Shown here: positions 11,747 through 26,700 of the stretch, piece after piece
Layout of the letters: each line of letters opens with the position of its first letter
Numbering within the stretch: position 1 is the stretch's first letter
Assembly: GCA_035048815.1 (NCBI GenBank)
Contig: JAUCBN010000012.1
Location: 754,001 to 818,000 of the forward strand
Length of the DNA: 64,000 bases
Reading direction: 5' to 3'
Source: Abelmoschus esculentus
Lineage: Eukaryota > Streptophyta > Magnoliopsida > Malvales > Malvaceae
Notes under the pieces: model-generated
What the model was told of the DNA's origin: nothing
The model's input: the letters and a program-made list of their open reading frames with translations, nothing else
Databases searched by the model: none
Program-made: the position numbers and the translations under genes

Positions 11747-14700
11747 TCAACCTCCCATACTATTGAATGGGAAAGTGCTCCCACCAGGAGAAGATTCCTT
11801 GTTGCACTCTGAAGAAGCCAGCAAATTGACCTGAAAAAGAAGGGGGGTTGCCATCATTTTTAAGATCAAGACACCCGGATATAGAAAGAAAAGCAACGAG
11901 GCGAGATATGATATACCTTGACTATTTCAGATTTCGAGCTTGGTCGAGTATAGGCAGCTAAGATGCTCATGTTGAAAGCCTGGGAGCATTTGAAATTAAT
12001 AATGATAAGTGTATTAGATTCTACCTTGAATGGAAATGCTAAGTTTGGAGAAGCACCAAACAAAAAATGGCCAGTAAGATATAATGAAATCAGGGGTCTA
12101 ACCAGCTAAACATTTAGTCGATTCGGATGTTCGTTCTTAGTATAAAAAACTTCCTAGAAAACAGACTGCTCTTGTGTCTGTTCGGTTCTAACGGTTTATA
12201 AATAATACGCAAGGCAAAAAGAGTAAACCTATATCTTGTTAACAGCAGAAGAGGGCATGCTTCTGGTCATGTAATTCATATAACCATAAGAAAGAAAGAA
12301 CAACACAATGTCACTGAAACACTGGTGCTGCCACTATTTCTGAATGGTCCATTGAACGAAGATTAAAACAAAAAGTAAACCAAACGGGGTAAAGAGTATC
12401 CACAAAAAATTTCAAAATGTCAATATGCTGATTTGTATATAATAGAATCATTTCCCACCAGAAAAATGTTTAACTCACCCTAAATGGATCCCCCCTCAGT
12501 GACTGCACAAACATTGAACTCCCCGGAGCTTTTCCCTGCATGGGATAAATGCATTAATATCCCACGTCTTTTGGTGTTACGCATAAACACTGAACTCTCT
12601 GAAGCTTACAAATTTTGGTCAATGATGGGCAAGTATCTCTACAATGATGACTGATCTATATTTCATAAATTATAGAACATTGATACTGGGCAAAACATGT
12701 GCAAATTTAAAGACACGTACCTCCAAGGAAATATCCCTGAGGCGCCTCCCAGTTTGAGAACAGCAAACACGGACAACATGCTCATCACAGCTCCCACTTA
12801 TAATATAGTCCTTACCATTTAGGTAGTAGGAACGGGTGTAATTCTGTGAGCTGCCTGTAGAAGGTATCTCAAAATTCAGGTGAAGCCTTCCATCAGCAGC
12901 CAGAAGCTGTTTGACCTGTCAAAGAAATGGCTTCATTTAAATGGCATATACTTAGAAAACTCAATGTCCAAATACATGGAAAAATTTTACCACAGAAACA
13001 CAAACTAATGCAACTATATAGTATAAAAATTACCTCATTGTCAACAGCTGAGACGAGAAGATAGTGATCGTCTGGCGAGAAGCAGACCATCACATTTCCT
13101 TTAGCACTTGAAGCTGTGTAGCAAGGCCTTATTGGATTCTGTCTCAAGTCCCACATTTTAACATCCTGATCAAATGATGAAGTGGCGAAAATTGTTGGAG
13201 AATGGTTTGAAAACTTGACAACATTGATGTGTTCTTGGTGCATATCGGTGAACACTTGTAACCGTCTTCCGCTGTTGATATCATACAGAGCCACGTTTTT
13301 TGAGTACCCACTTGCAAGAAAGAGTTCATCCGTAGAGTTCACATGAACAGATGTTAATTGGTCAAACTCATCAAAGGTGACAGAACCATAACCAGCATGC
13401 GTGCTGTTGGAAAATGGGAAATGCTGAATATCATACAGCTTCAGTGAGCCATTATCTGAGCCAGCTATCAGCTGAATGAAAAAAAGGTAAAAATGTCAGA
13501 TTTTAATAGTCCATAACTAATGAATTGGCATAGACGGATGAATTTTAGAAGATTGTTAAGATCTCTAAAAGTGGTCAGTATTTTCTACTAAAAACAATAA
13601 ATTTCATAAAAGGAAATAAAGTTTAATACGGAATGCATCTATGAGGTTAGAGAACTCTAGAATTTAACCTCTCTTAGGAGTAAGTCATGGTATATACTCA
13701 CGTTAGAGGGATATTTCTTGAGCCAACAGAGCCCCAACACACTATTCATTGCTCCAAGTGAAGGAATGTAACTAACAATTTCCTGCTTTTCATGGTTGAC
13801 AATAACTATTTCACCGTCTAAAGTTCCAAAGACCATTAGGCAAGCATTAGTTGGATGATACTCAAACTGCCTTGGACGAAAGCTCCTGTTTTCATCTCCT
13901 AAATTGTTGCTTGTGATAGACAGTGAATGCAGACATGGCCAAGCTGAAGATCCCATTTTTGCAGCAGAGAGAGATCGGGAATAAAAGTATGGTGACTTCC
14001 CAGCCGGATCTAATGGCACTTGCTTTGGTATTCGTAAGTTAGAGTGCTTTGCTCTAATTTCGCGCTTCTGCAATATACTAACAACATTTTCTTTATCGTT
14101 TCTTCTATAGGGAAGGTATTCAAAATGTTTAAAAAAAGTAACAGTAGCCATTTCTCTGTCAATATTTCTGATAGGTAAGTTATCCAAAACTTTCAACTGG
14201 GGTATTGAAGCTATCATGTATTCCCTATAATGTTTCTCAAAGCATATTGGTGAAGCATGTTCTGAAATGTACTTGAATGAAACATCTGCAACATGCCCTG
14301 AGGAGGCACCTTCAGAAGACTCTTCTCTATTTTGATTCAACAGTGCTGCAGAAGAAACCTGTCAAATCAATCAGAATGACGTTAAACAAGATAAGGATAA
14401 TTCACTGCGCCAAATCTATAGAATTTGGATTGAACACCACAAAATAAATCGTAACACATTCTCATTCATTTCCAATCTATAAAATAAAGGAATCACCACC
14501 TAATATTAAGAGAAATGAAAAGAAAATCCTAACAAGAATAACTACTAACAGTTAAAATAACTTCAAACTTTGTAGAATTTAACTTGGATATCAAGAATTA
14601 TTTGTCCGGAAACAAAATTATATCTTCTTGATATTAAATAAGAAACTAATAACTCCCTTTTTTAGCACGTTAATACCCCCAAAATCAGTAAAACAGATCA

Positions 14701-17700
14701 AGAAACCAGTGATTAGATTCACCTCACTCAGTAGATTAATTTCTCTGTTCCACCCAGGAGGTGCACTGGATGACGAGTCCATGTGAGAATTGTCTAGGTG
14801 AATAGAAAAATCTACTTCACTATCATCTGAAGACTCCCCATTTGCAATTTGAAAATTCTGATTCATAGTGAATGGAAGCAAATTTCTTAATGCATTTTCA
14901 GTCATGGCATCAAGATTCATAAGTAAATCAAGACTAACAGATGGCATCTCAGGGAAAGATGCCCTGCTCAGCTGACTGGGTCCAGAGGATCCAACATCAT
15001 TGCAGCATAACCAATTTTGAAACCTAAGTTCCACCAGGGAATGAAGTTTGGAAAGTGCAGCAACTGTAGTCCATAAGTTGGAAATTCTGGTCTCACACAT
15101 TGAGAGACACATCAGATTGGGCATGCAAGAAAAACAATCCTCCCGGAAGCTACTGAGAGTAGTACTATAGTCAAGGTTAAGGGAGTGCAACCACATAAAT
15201 TTGCCCGCCAAGTTGAGCTTCCGAAAATGCGAAGACCTCAAGTTTAGAACTTGGCATTGTAGACCTCGTTGAGAAAGATCCCTGGTTGTATAACTCAAGT
15301 TAGTTAAAAAAATCAAAGACATCTAAAACCATTTAGTTAACTTCACAAAAGTTTCCGATAGAGCTAAAGCAACTTTCTTAACATGCATAATCTATAGATA
15401 GCATAAAGCACAAGGTGCAGTAATTTCAAAAGTATAACACAACTTACAAAATGAGAACTTAAGCAAAATAGAGAGAAGGAAAACCTATATTTAACATAAT
15501 ATTTGGCCCCCCAAAAATCATCATTTTAAAGCACATTCTCAGAATTACACAATTTGGGATCGTATGACAAATTTACGGATCAAACAGTTTCTTTTTAGAG
15601 CGAGGGGGAAGGTGAGGGAATAGAGAAGGAGAAAAAGAACCAAATCTTTCTAAAGCCAAATTGAAAAAATGATATCCCCATCTAAGCCAAACCAAATATT
15701 ACCTAAACAACAAGTACTATCCCCGTCTAAGCCGATCCAAATATAACCAAACGACAAGTGAAAAACCCTTCTAAGCTAATCCAAATCTAACTAAATGACA
15801 AGTGATATCCACATCTAAGCCAATACAAATATAACTAAATGACAAGCGATATTTCCGTTTAAGTCAATCCAAATATAACTAAACGACAGGTGCTATCCCC
15901 TTCTAAGTCGATCCACATATAACTAAACAACAAGTAGTAGCCACTCTCAGCTAAAGGACAGCTATATGGCAAGATCTAGAGGGTATTTTATTTTCTTCAA
16001 CAATGTTGGCTTCTTTTTCGCAAAGATCACTTGACTGCTTCACCCAAAAGCATTTTTAATTAACATATTTCCATTGAGGACTATCTTGAGGAAGCGGATT
16101 GCAGAATAAACCAGAACAGCACAATCAAAATTATTGAATGAAAATATGTTAATATTTAGTCAAGCATTAAAAGGTTGTAGGTTCTTTAAAAATAGAAATT
16201 AGCTTAAATCCATTGATCCTTTTTCTAGTTGCATTGATTTAGGATTTCACAGGCAACTATAGAAATTCAAAGACTATTTATTACTACATTGTGAAAGGCA
16301 GCAAGCAGAAAATCTGGATGGAACTATCAAGAAAGGAAACTCCTAAATCTTCAGTAACTGTTGTTTCAACATAGTTACATAATATATGGATAACATTAAC
16401 TCATGACTATAGAGTACTCACTGGTTTTCCTTATAATTGGATGGAGAGTTTAATGTGATCATCAATCTCCCTTTATGTTGATTATTGTCTTCACTTCAAG
16501 ATTTTTATCATACGAAGCAAGTACAATGATCCCCTACCCTACCTTAGTTGAATTTTGATCTTACCATAAATACCTTTAAGATTCACATGAACCTACACTC
16601 ACTTTGTCCTTTGTCCCTGCTAAACGGTTTTTATTTAGAAAAAAAAATGCCAAATGAATATATCACCTTCAAAATATTGTATTTGTACCAAGCAATAAAC
16701 GAAGGAACTGAGTTATTAGAACTCATAGAACAAAATTCATGAATGAGAATCATAACCTCGTCACTTTATTACCACCACCTTACAATTTGAACACACATGC
16801 AATTATCGCTTGCCAATGCTAACATCAAAAGATTCTTTTCAAACAAAAACATTAATATTGAAACATTCGAACTAAAATAAAAGGTGAATACCAAAAATAA
16901 ATGATTTTCAAATTATTCTACTGCAAGGCAGAGCTCCACTAATAAAGGGAGGTCTTCCGTAGGACATGTATAAATTCTGACACAATTAAACAAGTATAGA
17001 ATCAGATACTTTACGAGATAGCAGATACTAAAGCATGATAAACACTGTTATACCGCAAGAAGTCCTTCCCAAATGATAAATCCCGGAGATCAACTATTCG
17101 AAGTTTCTGACCAATAGATCGTATCAGTAACAAAGCATATTCTCCATTCAATGTACAAGATGATTCATTGAGCACATCAACTGCTTCAATCTCAGATTCA
17201 CTGATTCTTGTAGTCACCTCAAGGAGTGGGTAAAAATCAATATCCTTCACATGGTCCAATAAAATCTCCAGTATACATACCTCATGACGGGATCTTTTAA
17301 CATCAGCCTGAAAGTTCAATAAAAAAAAAGTTATTTATCATATTTAACTTGCACAGCCATCAGAAAAAGAATTATAAAGTCACCAAAAAGAGAAAGAAAC
17401 ATGATGTTTCTTCAGCACAAGAAATCCAAGAAGGAAGGAAGAAAATGTGGTTAATGTTGATTATATTTAACTACAAAAATCAAAATCTCTTCACCATATT
17501 TGATAAAGAAAAGAAGGTTGTGCAGTTCTTCGACCAGAAAATATGATATTGGGTTAAAAACATTAAAATTAAAATTTGTAAACAGCTTGCCATCTACTAC
17601 CGTGCAATAGTACCAAAGGGTGCCAAACCCCACGCCACCATAATAGAAACGCCTAAAGGCTATAAAAAACAATACAGACTAAATTATTCAGATTATCCAT

Positions 17701-18920
17701 ATTACATTTCTTAGCTTATTAATCAAGAACCAGGATGCAAATAATCAGAGTTAAAGTTCTAAGGAGCTTTAGATATTTGCTTAATATATGATCATATTTG
17801 AGAAATATCAAATTTTTATGCATGTTCATCAAAGTATTTAATTTCTAGAGTTCTCATTGGCCATGCAACATCATTAATCATGCTTCGTGGCAACTAACCA
17901 ATTTCTGTTTCCCTAGATCACGTGTAAGCCACGGAACCAGCTACATAACTTTTTCACTTTGCCAAGTCCTCCATCACAAAGATCCGCCGAGAAGCATCAC
18001 AAGAATGCATGATCATAGATGAATTAAGCATAAACAACATGTCTGGGCTTTTATATGGATGATTAGCCACACTGTGTACAATCAAACACTTTTTAACAAG
18101 ACTGAACCGCCAAAAGCCAACTCCTAAAACATCTAGGATCACACTATATCTAACAATAGAAATTATTCCTTCCTCACCTACTACCATCTGAAATAGGTCT
18201 GAGCAAAGAACTTGAAAACATTAAGCATGATGCCAAACATTTTTCTTGCTCTCTCAGCCAGATAACAAAAGCATCACACTCACAAGCTATCGCAGCTGTA
18301 AAAAATATTCAATTCTATGTGTCCCAAATTCAATATTGCAATTTAAATACACTGATAGCACGGATAAGCTAAGAATTTGAGGCTCTTAATTTAATGATCA
18401 GAAGCTCCAAGCGCATCCGTCTAATTTCTCAACACTCAGAGTTCATTCCCAAGGAATTGAACAACATGGAACTTCATACAATTGCGATTAAAATGTATGA
18501 ATTACTTATCGGGAGTCGGGACAAACCTTAAAGAGATCAGAAAAAATTCCAGAGCTCGGTGTGACACCGTACCTCCTGCATGATTCAATGTATCTGCAAC
18601 CAAATTCATCAGTATATTTTTTCTTAAAAAAGGTCCTGCACAGCAACTGAATGGAGAAGTAATCCAGAGTAAAAGGCAAGAATACAAATTAAGGGGAAAA
18701 AAGTAATCAATAACTAAGGTTACATGTTAACAATTAATCATTTCGAGCAAGATTTTTTTAGGTTTTAACGCAAAAACATAAAATCTAGCAGAAGAAGCAT
18801 CAGTCACTGAGACGACCAAAGTTTAATCTGTCGAATACATAAATAGATTTAAGATTTAAACAAATTGAAAGGACAAAAATAGACTTACAGTGCTCCCAAG
18901 GCTGGAAATTTCATGGTCAT
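11747..18920 (-). CDS. DHU1: LRR-WD40 DWD protein (DHU1-like)
   Basis: Ten exons assemble to 801 residues: 18920-18889, 18593-18527, 17307-17054, 15281-14723, 14358-13702, 13471-13034, 12915-12721, 12535-12479, 11979-11917 and 11830-11747. Every junction is GT-AG and phase-consistent. The N-terminal third holds leucine-rich segments (LRIVDLRDLSF, CQVLNLRSSHF, LHSLNLDYS). The middle is an acidic/Ser linker (SSDDSEVDF) and the C-terminal half is WD40-like (GSDNGSLKLYDI, SGYSKNVALYDI, QDVKMWDLR). The WDLR sequence fits the WDxR (DWD) signature of DDB1-CUL4 substrate receptors. The combination resembles Arabidopsis DWD HYPERSENSITIVE TO UV-B 1, a negative regulator of UV-B signalling through COP1/RUP1; that name is from memory. 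The large intron at 15282-17053 carries a 44-bp minisatellite. Confidence 0.85.
15673..15937. repeat. 44-bp minisatellite, six imperfect copies
   Basis: Six head-to-tail units of about 44-45 bp share the words TATCCCC, TCTAAGCCAATCCAAATATA and ACTAAACGACAAGTG, with roughly 10-25% divergence. It lies wholly within the third intron of the DHU1-like gene. It is more GC-rich than the surrounding intron. Confidence 0.85.
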
Positions 18921-19292
18921 AGCGGTTCAACTCTGCAAAAAAGTTAGATTTCCAGGAAGATGGAGAAGAAGAGGGGGGAAATTGCGAGAAAAGTAACAGT
19001 TAATCCATTTTTTTCTTCAAATATTTGTTGAATAATTGTATTTGGTTGCTTTAGATAAAGAAAAAAATGCAGAGAAACAGAAGGGCAGGATTGGGAAAAG
19101 AAAAAATATAAATGTAAAATAGGAAACGTTTTAAGTTTACTTCCGTCCCAAAAAATAATGTTCCTCGTTGATTTTTTTTAAAGTTAATTTTTTTAAATTT
19201 TAACTATAATTATATTAAATATTTTAAATAATTAAATCTTATAAATTATATATCTAAAATCTACTTGATTAAAAGTTTTTAAAATATATTTT
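18921..19292. other. Upstream region of the DHU1-like gene
   Basis: Probable 5' UTR and promoter of the minus-strand gene (18921 to about 19130), followed by AT-rich sequence up to a foldback element. No additional gene is seen. Confidence 0.55.
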
Positions 19293-20187
19293 GGCACAAA
19301 AATAATTTTCACCTTTAATGTTTATAATTTGTCATTTTGGCCCCTATTCTTTTTGGGATAAATTTAACCCTTGATCTATGTCTTTTTAACAAATAACTCA
19401 TTCTTTAGCTACCATGATAACTGAACCGTTAAGAATTTAATAATAGTAACATATCATATATATGATAATATATTTTAAATAACGTATAATCTAACCTATT
19501 AAATATATACATATATAGAATATAATTTTATTCCAGTATAAAATATAAAAAAATTAAAATTTAAATAAAATATTAAAAATTAATTAAATATAAAACAAAA
19601 ATTTACTAATTATTCTCAACCCTAACTAAACTAAAATATCTTTATAAAACTCTAAAACTCCGATTTAGATTAAAACTAAAATACATAAATTCTAAATTAA
19701 AATAATAAAAATCCAATTGATTGTTATAAAAAAATTATCTTTGATTCACCGGTAATAAACTATACAAAAAACTTTCTTCTCAGATTATGTTCATACATTT
19801 TTAGATAAAATTTTGATTTTACTATAGTCAACGTTGAAAATATTTAGTATCCTTTTGTTTTAGATTTAATTAATTTCTAATAAATAAAAAATAATTTTTA
19901 ATATTTTATTTAAATTTTAATTGTTTTATATTTTTAGATTGGAATAAAACTATATCCCGCGTTTATGTATTTCATATAATAGATGTTAAGTCATTTAAAA
20001 TATATTATTAAATATATATGACATGTCACTAATATTAAATATTTAACGGTTTAATTATCATGGTAGTTAAAAAATGAGTTATTTGTTAAAAAGATAAAAG
20101 TCAAGGGCTAAATTTATATAAAAAAAAAGAATAAGAGCTAAAATGACCAAAATAATAAACGTTAAGGGTGAAAACTATCTTTATGCC
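19293..20187. mobile_element. Foldback transposon with about 330-bp terminal inverted repeats
   Basis: The left 330 bp or so and the right 330 bp or so are imperfect inverted copies of one another. Outer ends read GGCACAAAAATA and, inverted from the right, GGCATAAAGATA. Further matched blocks include AACAAATAACTCATT and TACCATGATAA. The 8-mer TATATTTT flanks both sides (19285-19292 and 20188-20195) as a likely target duplication. The roughly 220-bp centre is unique and has no coding potential. Long TIRs suggest a Mutator-like or foldback MITE; the superfamily is not settled. Confidence 0.75.
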
Positions 20188-21320
20188 TATATTTTTTTAT
20201 ATTTTTATTAATAATAAATTTTAAATAATTAAAAGTTAAAATTAAAAAAATTTAACTTAAAAAATAAATAGAAAATAATATTTATTAGACAGAAGGAGTA
20301 ATTATTTGCTTATCTATAAGATTATAACGCATGAATGGGTTGGGCCCCGCACTGTCAACTTCCACACTACCTTTTTCATGACTTCGAGGTTTCGGGATAA
20401 AAAAACACAAAATATCTCTTAATTTTAGGGTTTAGATATTAATCTTCTCTTAATATTGATTTTCATGAAATTTAAAATCATCAAAAAAGAGTAGCTTTTA
20501 TGCCCAGAAAACCAATTCCTTGACGAGTTTCATGTTATTGCTGCTTTGGGGAATTCATCAGACTGATCTTTCTGCAACCTTTTTTATTTTGTTCTGCATT
20601 CAAGAAGCTGAGCCGATCCCGATGACAATTGACAAGAGAGTTATAATTTGTGATGAAGAAGATTTTCACAGACAAAGATCACGATGGATTTCTAGAAATC
20701 TCTAGGTTAATCCTCACTTTCTTTGATGGATCCTAGAGAAGGAGAGAACAAGTCTGCAAAATAAGGAAGCAAACCTGTCTATGGACCATATCTTCCTGTT
20801 GAACACACTGAAGAAAACTGTCTTTGTGCTCTTTTCAATTTGCACATACAAGTACCTTCTTAAGGGATCTGTCATCTGTGTTTAGATCTTAAGATCCTGG
20901 AAATTTTCAGTATTCAGGATAGAAGATCATAAAAACAATCAACTTCCATTGATTATTTGATTACAGAATCAAATATCTCAAAGAGGATGATTGAAGGCAA
21001 AGGTTAACAATATTGAACAGAGTCCACTTTCAAGGATGATGTGGCAAGTTTCTATTGGTCAGAGATTCTCAATAGTGCATTCTCAACCACAGAAGAATCT
21101 GATCTCCCTGTCCCTCCTAAATATCCTCCATATATTGTCTTCTCTCTTGGCCCCCTTGAGCCTTAAGCCTCTAAGTTTTCAACCAAAAAGTATGGACTCT
21201 GCAAGTATCTTCTCATAGGGGAAACAGAGAGCAAGCCGTGTGCTAAAATTATTAGCTGAACCCTTTTTACTTGCTCAACCATAGATAGTAAAGCCTGCAA
21301 CTTTCTTATCATATCTCTAA
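20188..21320. other. Region upstream of the PPR gene
   Basis: AT-rich until about 20340, then more balanced in composition. The last several hundred bases may include the PPR 5' UTR or upstream exons. Short open frames at 20520-20705 and 20991-21218 show no domain and are not called. Confidence 0.5.
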
Positions 21321-23762
21321 ATGGCAGATAGACTCGCTCTCCCTCTTCTCCTTCCAAGTCCCCCACCTGGTAAAACACCATTTTTATACCAAACCCACCA
21401 ACAAAACTCGAGTTTACAACCCAATTCGCCACCTCTCTCGCCTCCAGTCCTTCAAGACATCCTTCGACATAACTCCAAGTCGCAACAACCCATCTACCCA
21501 CAAGTCCGGACCCGGACCCGTCTCGGTCGATCTCGTGACCTCAACCGTGGGAAGCGTTGGACTCATAACAATCTCTCTGCTCATGGTCAACAGGTTCTCA
21601 ACTCCTTAATCGACCCTTCTTTTGATTCAAATAAACTTGATGTTGTTTTAGCTAAGTTATTTGAGCAATACCAAGAAAACCCAGATGTGGAAACGGCTTT
21701 TTTGACCGCTGAAGTTCTGGGAATTGTTAAAGCTTTGGGTTTTTACAAGAAATCTGACTTGGCTTTGGGTGTTTTCAATTGGGTTAAGGCTAGAAAAGAC
21801 TGTGAGTTGGTCTTGAATAGTTCAATTGTTGCTGTTATTATTAGTATGTTAGGAAAAGAGGGGAAGGTTCCTGTTGCAGCTAATTTGTTTAATGGCTTGC
21901 ACAAAGAAGGGTTTAGTCTCGATGTTTATGCTTATACATCTTTGGTAACTGCGTATGCCGGTAGCGGGAGGTATAGGGAAGCAATGATGGTTTTTAAGAA
22001 AATGGAGGAAGAGGGCTGCAAACCTACTTTGATTACTTATAATGTGATTTTGAATGTGTATGGTAAAATGGGCATGCCTTGGAGCAAGGTCATGGCTCTT
22101 TTCGATGGGATGAAGAGTGACGGAGTTGCCCCCGATGCTTACACTTATAATACACTCATAAGTTGCTGTCGTCGAGGGTCTTTGCATGAGGAAGCGGCTT
22201 TGATTTTCTATGAAATGAAATCAGCCGGTTTTAGTCCGGATAATGTTACTTACAATGCATTGTTGGATGTTTATGGGAAGTCTCGGCGACCTAAGGAAGC
22301 CATGGATGTTTTGAAAGAGATGGAGCTTAATGGTTTTGCCCCTAGCACTGTGACTTATAATTCATTGATTTCTGCTTATGCTAGGGATGGTCTATTGGAG
22401 GAAGCGATGGACTTGAAAACACAGATGGAGGGAAAAGGGATTAAGCCTGATGTTTTTACCTATACCACTCTTTTGTCGGGGTTTGAGAAGGCTGGAAAGG
22501 ATGAGTCTGCAAGGGAGATCTTTGAGGAGATGAGAAGTGCTGGTTGCAAGCCAAATATTTGTACTTTCAATGCTCTAATTAAGATGTATGGTAACCGCGG
22601 AAAGTTTACTGAGATGATGAAGATTTTTGATGATATCAAGGCCTGCAATGGTGCGCCAGATATCGTTACTTGGAATACACTACTGGCAGTGTTTGGGCAA
22701 AATGGAATGGATTCAGAAGTGTCAGGAGTATTCAAGGAGATGAAGAGGGCAGGGTTTGTACCTGAAAGGGACACATTCAACACTTTAATCAGTGCATACA
22801 GTCGCTGTGGTTCTTTTGATCAAGCCATGGCTATTTATAAGAGAATGCTGGAAGCTGGAGTTACCCCGGACCTTTCTACATACAATGCTGTTTTGGCAGC
22901 ATTGGCGCGGGGAGGGCTTTGGAAACAAGCTGAGAAAATACTGGCTGAAATGAGAGATGGTCGTTGTAAACCCAATGAGCTAACTTACTGTTCTTTGCTT
23001 CATGTTTATGCCAATGGAAAGCAGGTAGACCAGATGCATGCCCTTGCAGAAGAGATATACTCTGGTATCATCGAACCTCGTGCTGTGCTCCTAAAGACTC
23101 TTGTTTTGGTTAATAGTAAATGTGACCTTCTTGTGGAAACGGAGCGCGCTTTCTTTGAATTGAGGAAGAAAGGATTTCCACCCGACATAACTACTCTAAA
23201 TGCCATGCTCTCGATATATGGCAGGAGGCAGATGGTTTCCAAGACAAATGAGATCTTGAACTTCATGAATGAGAGTGGCTATAGTCCGAGCTTGACAACC
23301 TACAACAGTTTGATGTACATGTATAGCCGCTCAGAAAATTTTGAGGAATCAGAAAAAATTTTAAGGGAAGTTTTGGCGAAAGGAATTAAACCTGATATCA
23401 TTTCGTACAACACTGTTATTTATGCCTATTGTAGAAATGGTCGAATGAAAGAGGCTTCACGGATATTTTCGGAAATGCGTGATTCTGGCCTTATCCCAGA
23501 TGTGGTCACTTATAATACCTTCGTTTCTAGTTATGCAGCTGATTCCATGTTCGAGGAGGCCATTGGTGTTGTTCGATTCATGATTAAGAACACCTGTAAA
23601 CCAAACCAGAATACATACAATTCCATAGTCGATGGATACTGTAAACTGAATCGTCGGGATGAGGCAAGGACATTTATTAGCAGCCTTCCAAAGCTAGATC
23701 CACATGTTTCCAAGGACGAGGAAATTAGATTATCAGACCGTATCGTGGAAAAATGGTCATAG
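21321..23762 (+). CDS. P-class pentatricopeptide repeat protein (At5g02860-like)
   Basis: Intronless 813-residue frame with about 17 tandem 35-residue PPR motifs from near residue 130 to the end (recurring forms such as VTYNALLDVYGKSRRPKEA and ITYNVILNVYGK). There is no E, DYW or SMR domain, so it is a P-class protein, expected to bind organellar RNA and act in stability, splicing or translation. The N-terminus is Pro/Ser-rich, followed by an Arg-rich stretch (RTRTRLGRSRDLNRGKR), compatible with an organelle transit peptide, though I cannot distinguish plastid from mitochondrion. Length and the N-terminal MADRLALPLLLP match what I recall of the Arabidopsis At5g02860 group. No frame damage is seen. 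Confidence 0.93.
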   Translation: MADRLALPLLLPSPPPGKTPFLYQTHQQNSSLQPNSPPLSPPVLQDILRHNSKSQQPIYPQVRTRTRLGRSRDLNRGKRWTHNNLSAHGQQVLNSLIDPSFDSNKLDVVLAKLFEQYQENPDVETAFLTAEVLGIVKALGFYKKSDLALGVFNWVKARKDCELVLNSSIVAVIISMLGKEGKVPVAANLFNGLHKEGFSLDVYAYTSLVTAYAGSGRYREAMMVFKKMEEEGCKPTLITYNVILNVYGKMGMPWSKVMALFDGMKSDGVAPDAYTYNTLISCCRRGSLHEEAALIFYEMKSAGFSPDNVTYNALLDVYGKSRRPKEAMDVLKEMELNGFAPSTVTYNSLISAYARDGLLEEAMDLKTQMEGKGIKPDVFTYTTLLSGFEKAGKDESAREIFEEMRSAGCKPNICTFNALIKMYGNRGKFTEMMKIFDDIKACNGAPDIVTWNTLLAVFGQNGMDSEVSGVFKEMKRAGFVPERDTFNTLISAYSRCGSFDQAMAIYKRMLEAGVTPDLSTYNAVLAALARGGLWKQAEKILAEMRDGRCKPNELTYCSLLHVYANGKQVDQMHALAEEIYSGIIEPRAVLLKTLVLVNSKCDLLVETERAFFELRKKGFPPDITTLNAMLSIYGRRQMVSKTNEILNFMNESGYSPSLTTYNSLMYMYSRSENFEESEKILREVLAKGIKPDIISYNTVIYAYCRNGRMKEASRIFSEMRDSGLIPDVVTYNTFVSSYAADSMFEEAIGVVRFMIKNTCKPNQNTYNSIVDGYCKLNRRDEARTFISSLPKLDPHVSKDEEIRLSDRIVEKWS

Positions 23763-26418
<2,656 letters not shown>

Positions 26419-26700
26419 ATTTGAGAATGACTTGTTATAGCTGTATTAAAGGGGATGGATTACATTTGTTCATTTCTTCACCATCTGTTAAAATTGCAGA
26501 GATGATCATACAAAGAACACATTACTATTTTCTGAATAATGTTCATATTGTTGTATTGAAAGTCGAACAATTTGCACTTCCGATCACCTGTTTATCTCAA
26601 AAACGAATGTTGTAACAGAATATAGACACCGAGATGTCGTAACAAGAACCGACCGGATTAAATTCCGAGTTCAAGGGGTTACTATTTCATTAACGATGAT

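Noticed and set aside
20520..21218. Short plus-strand open frames upstream of the PPR gene
   Set aside because: No domain or conserved start; could be upstream untranslated sequence.
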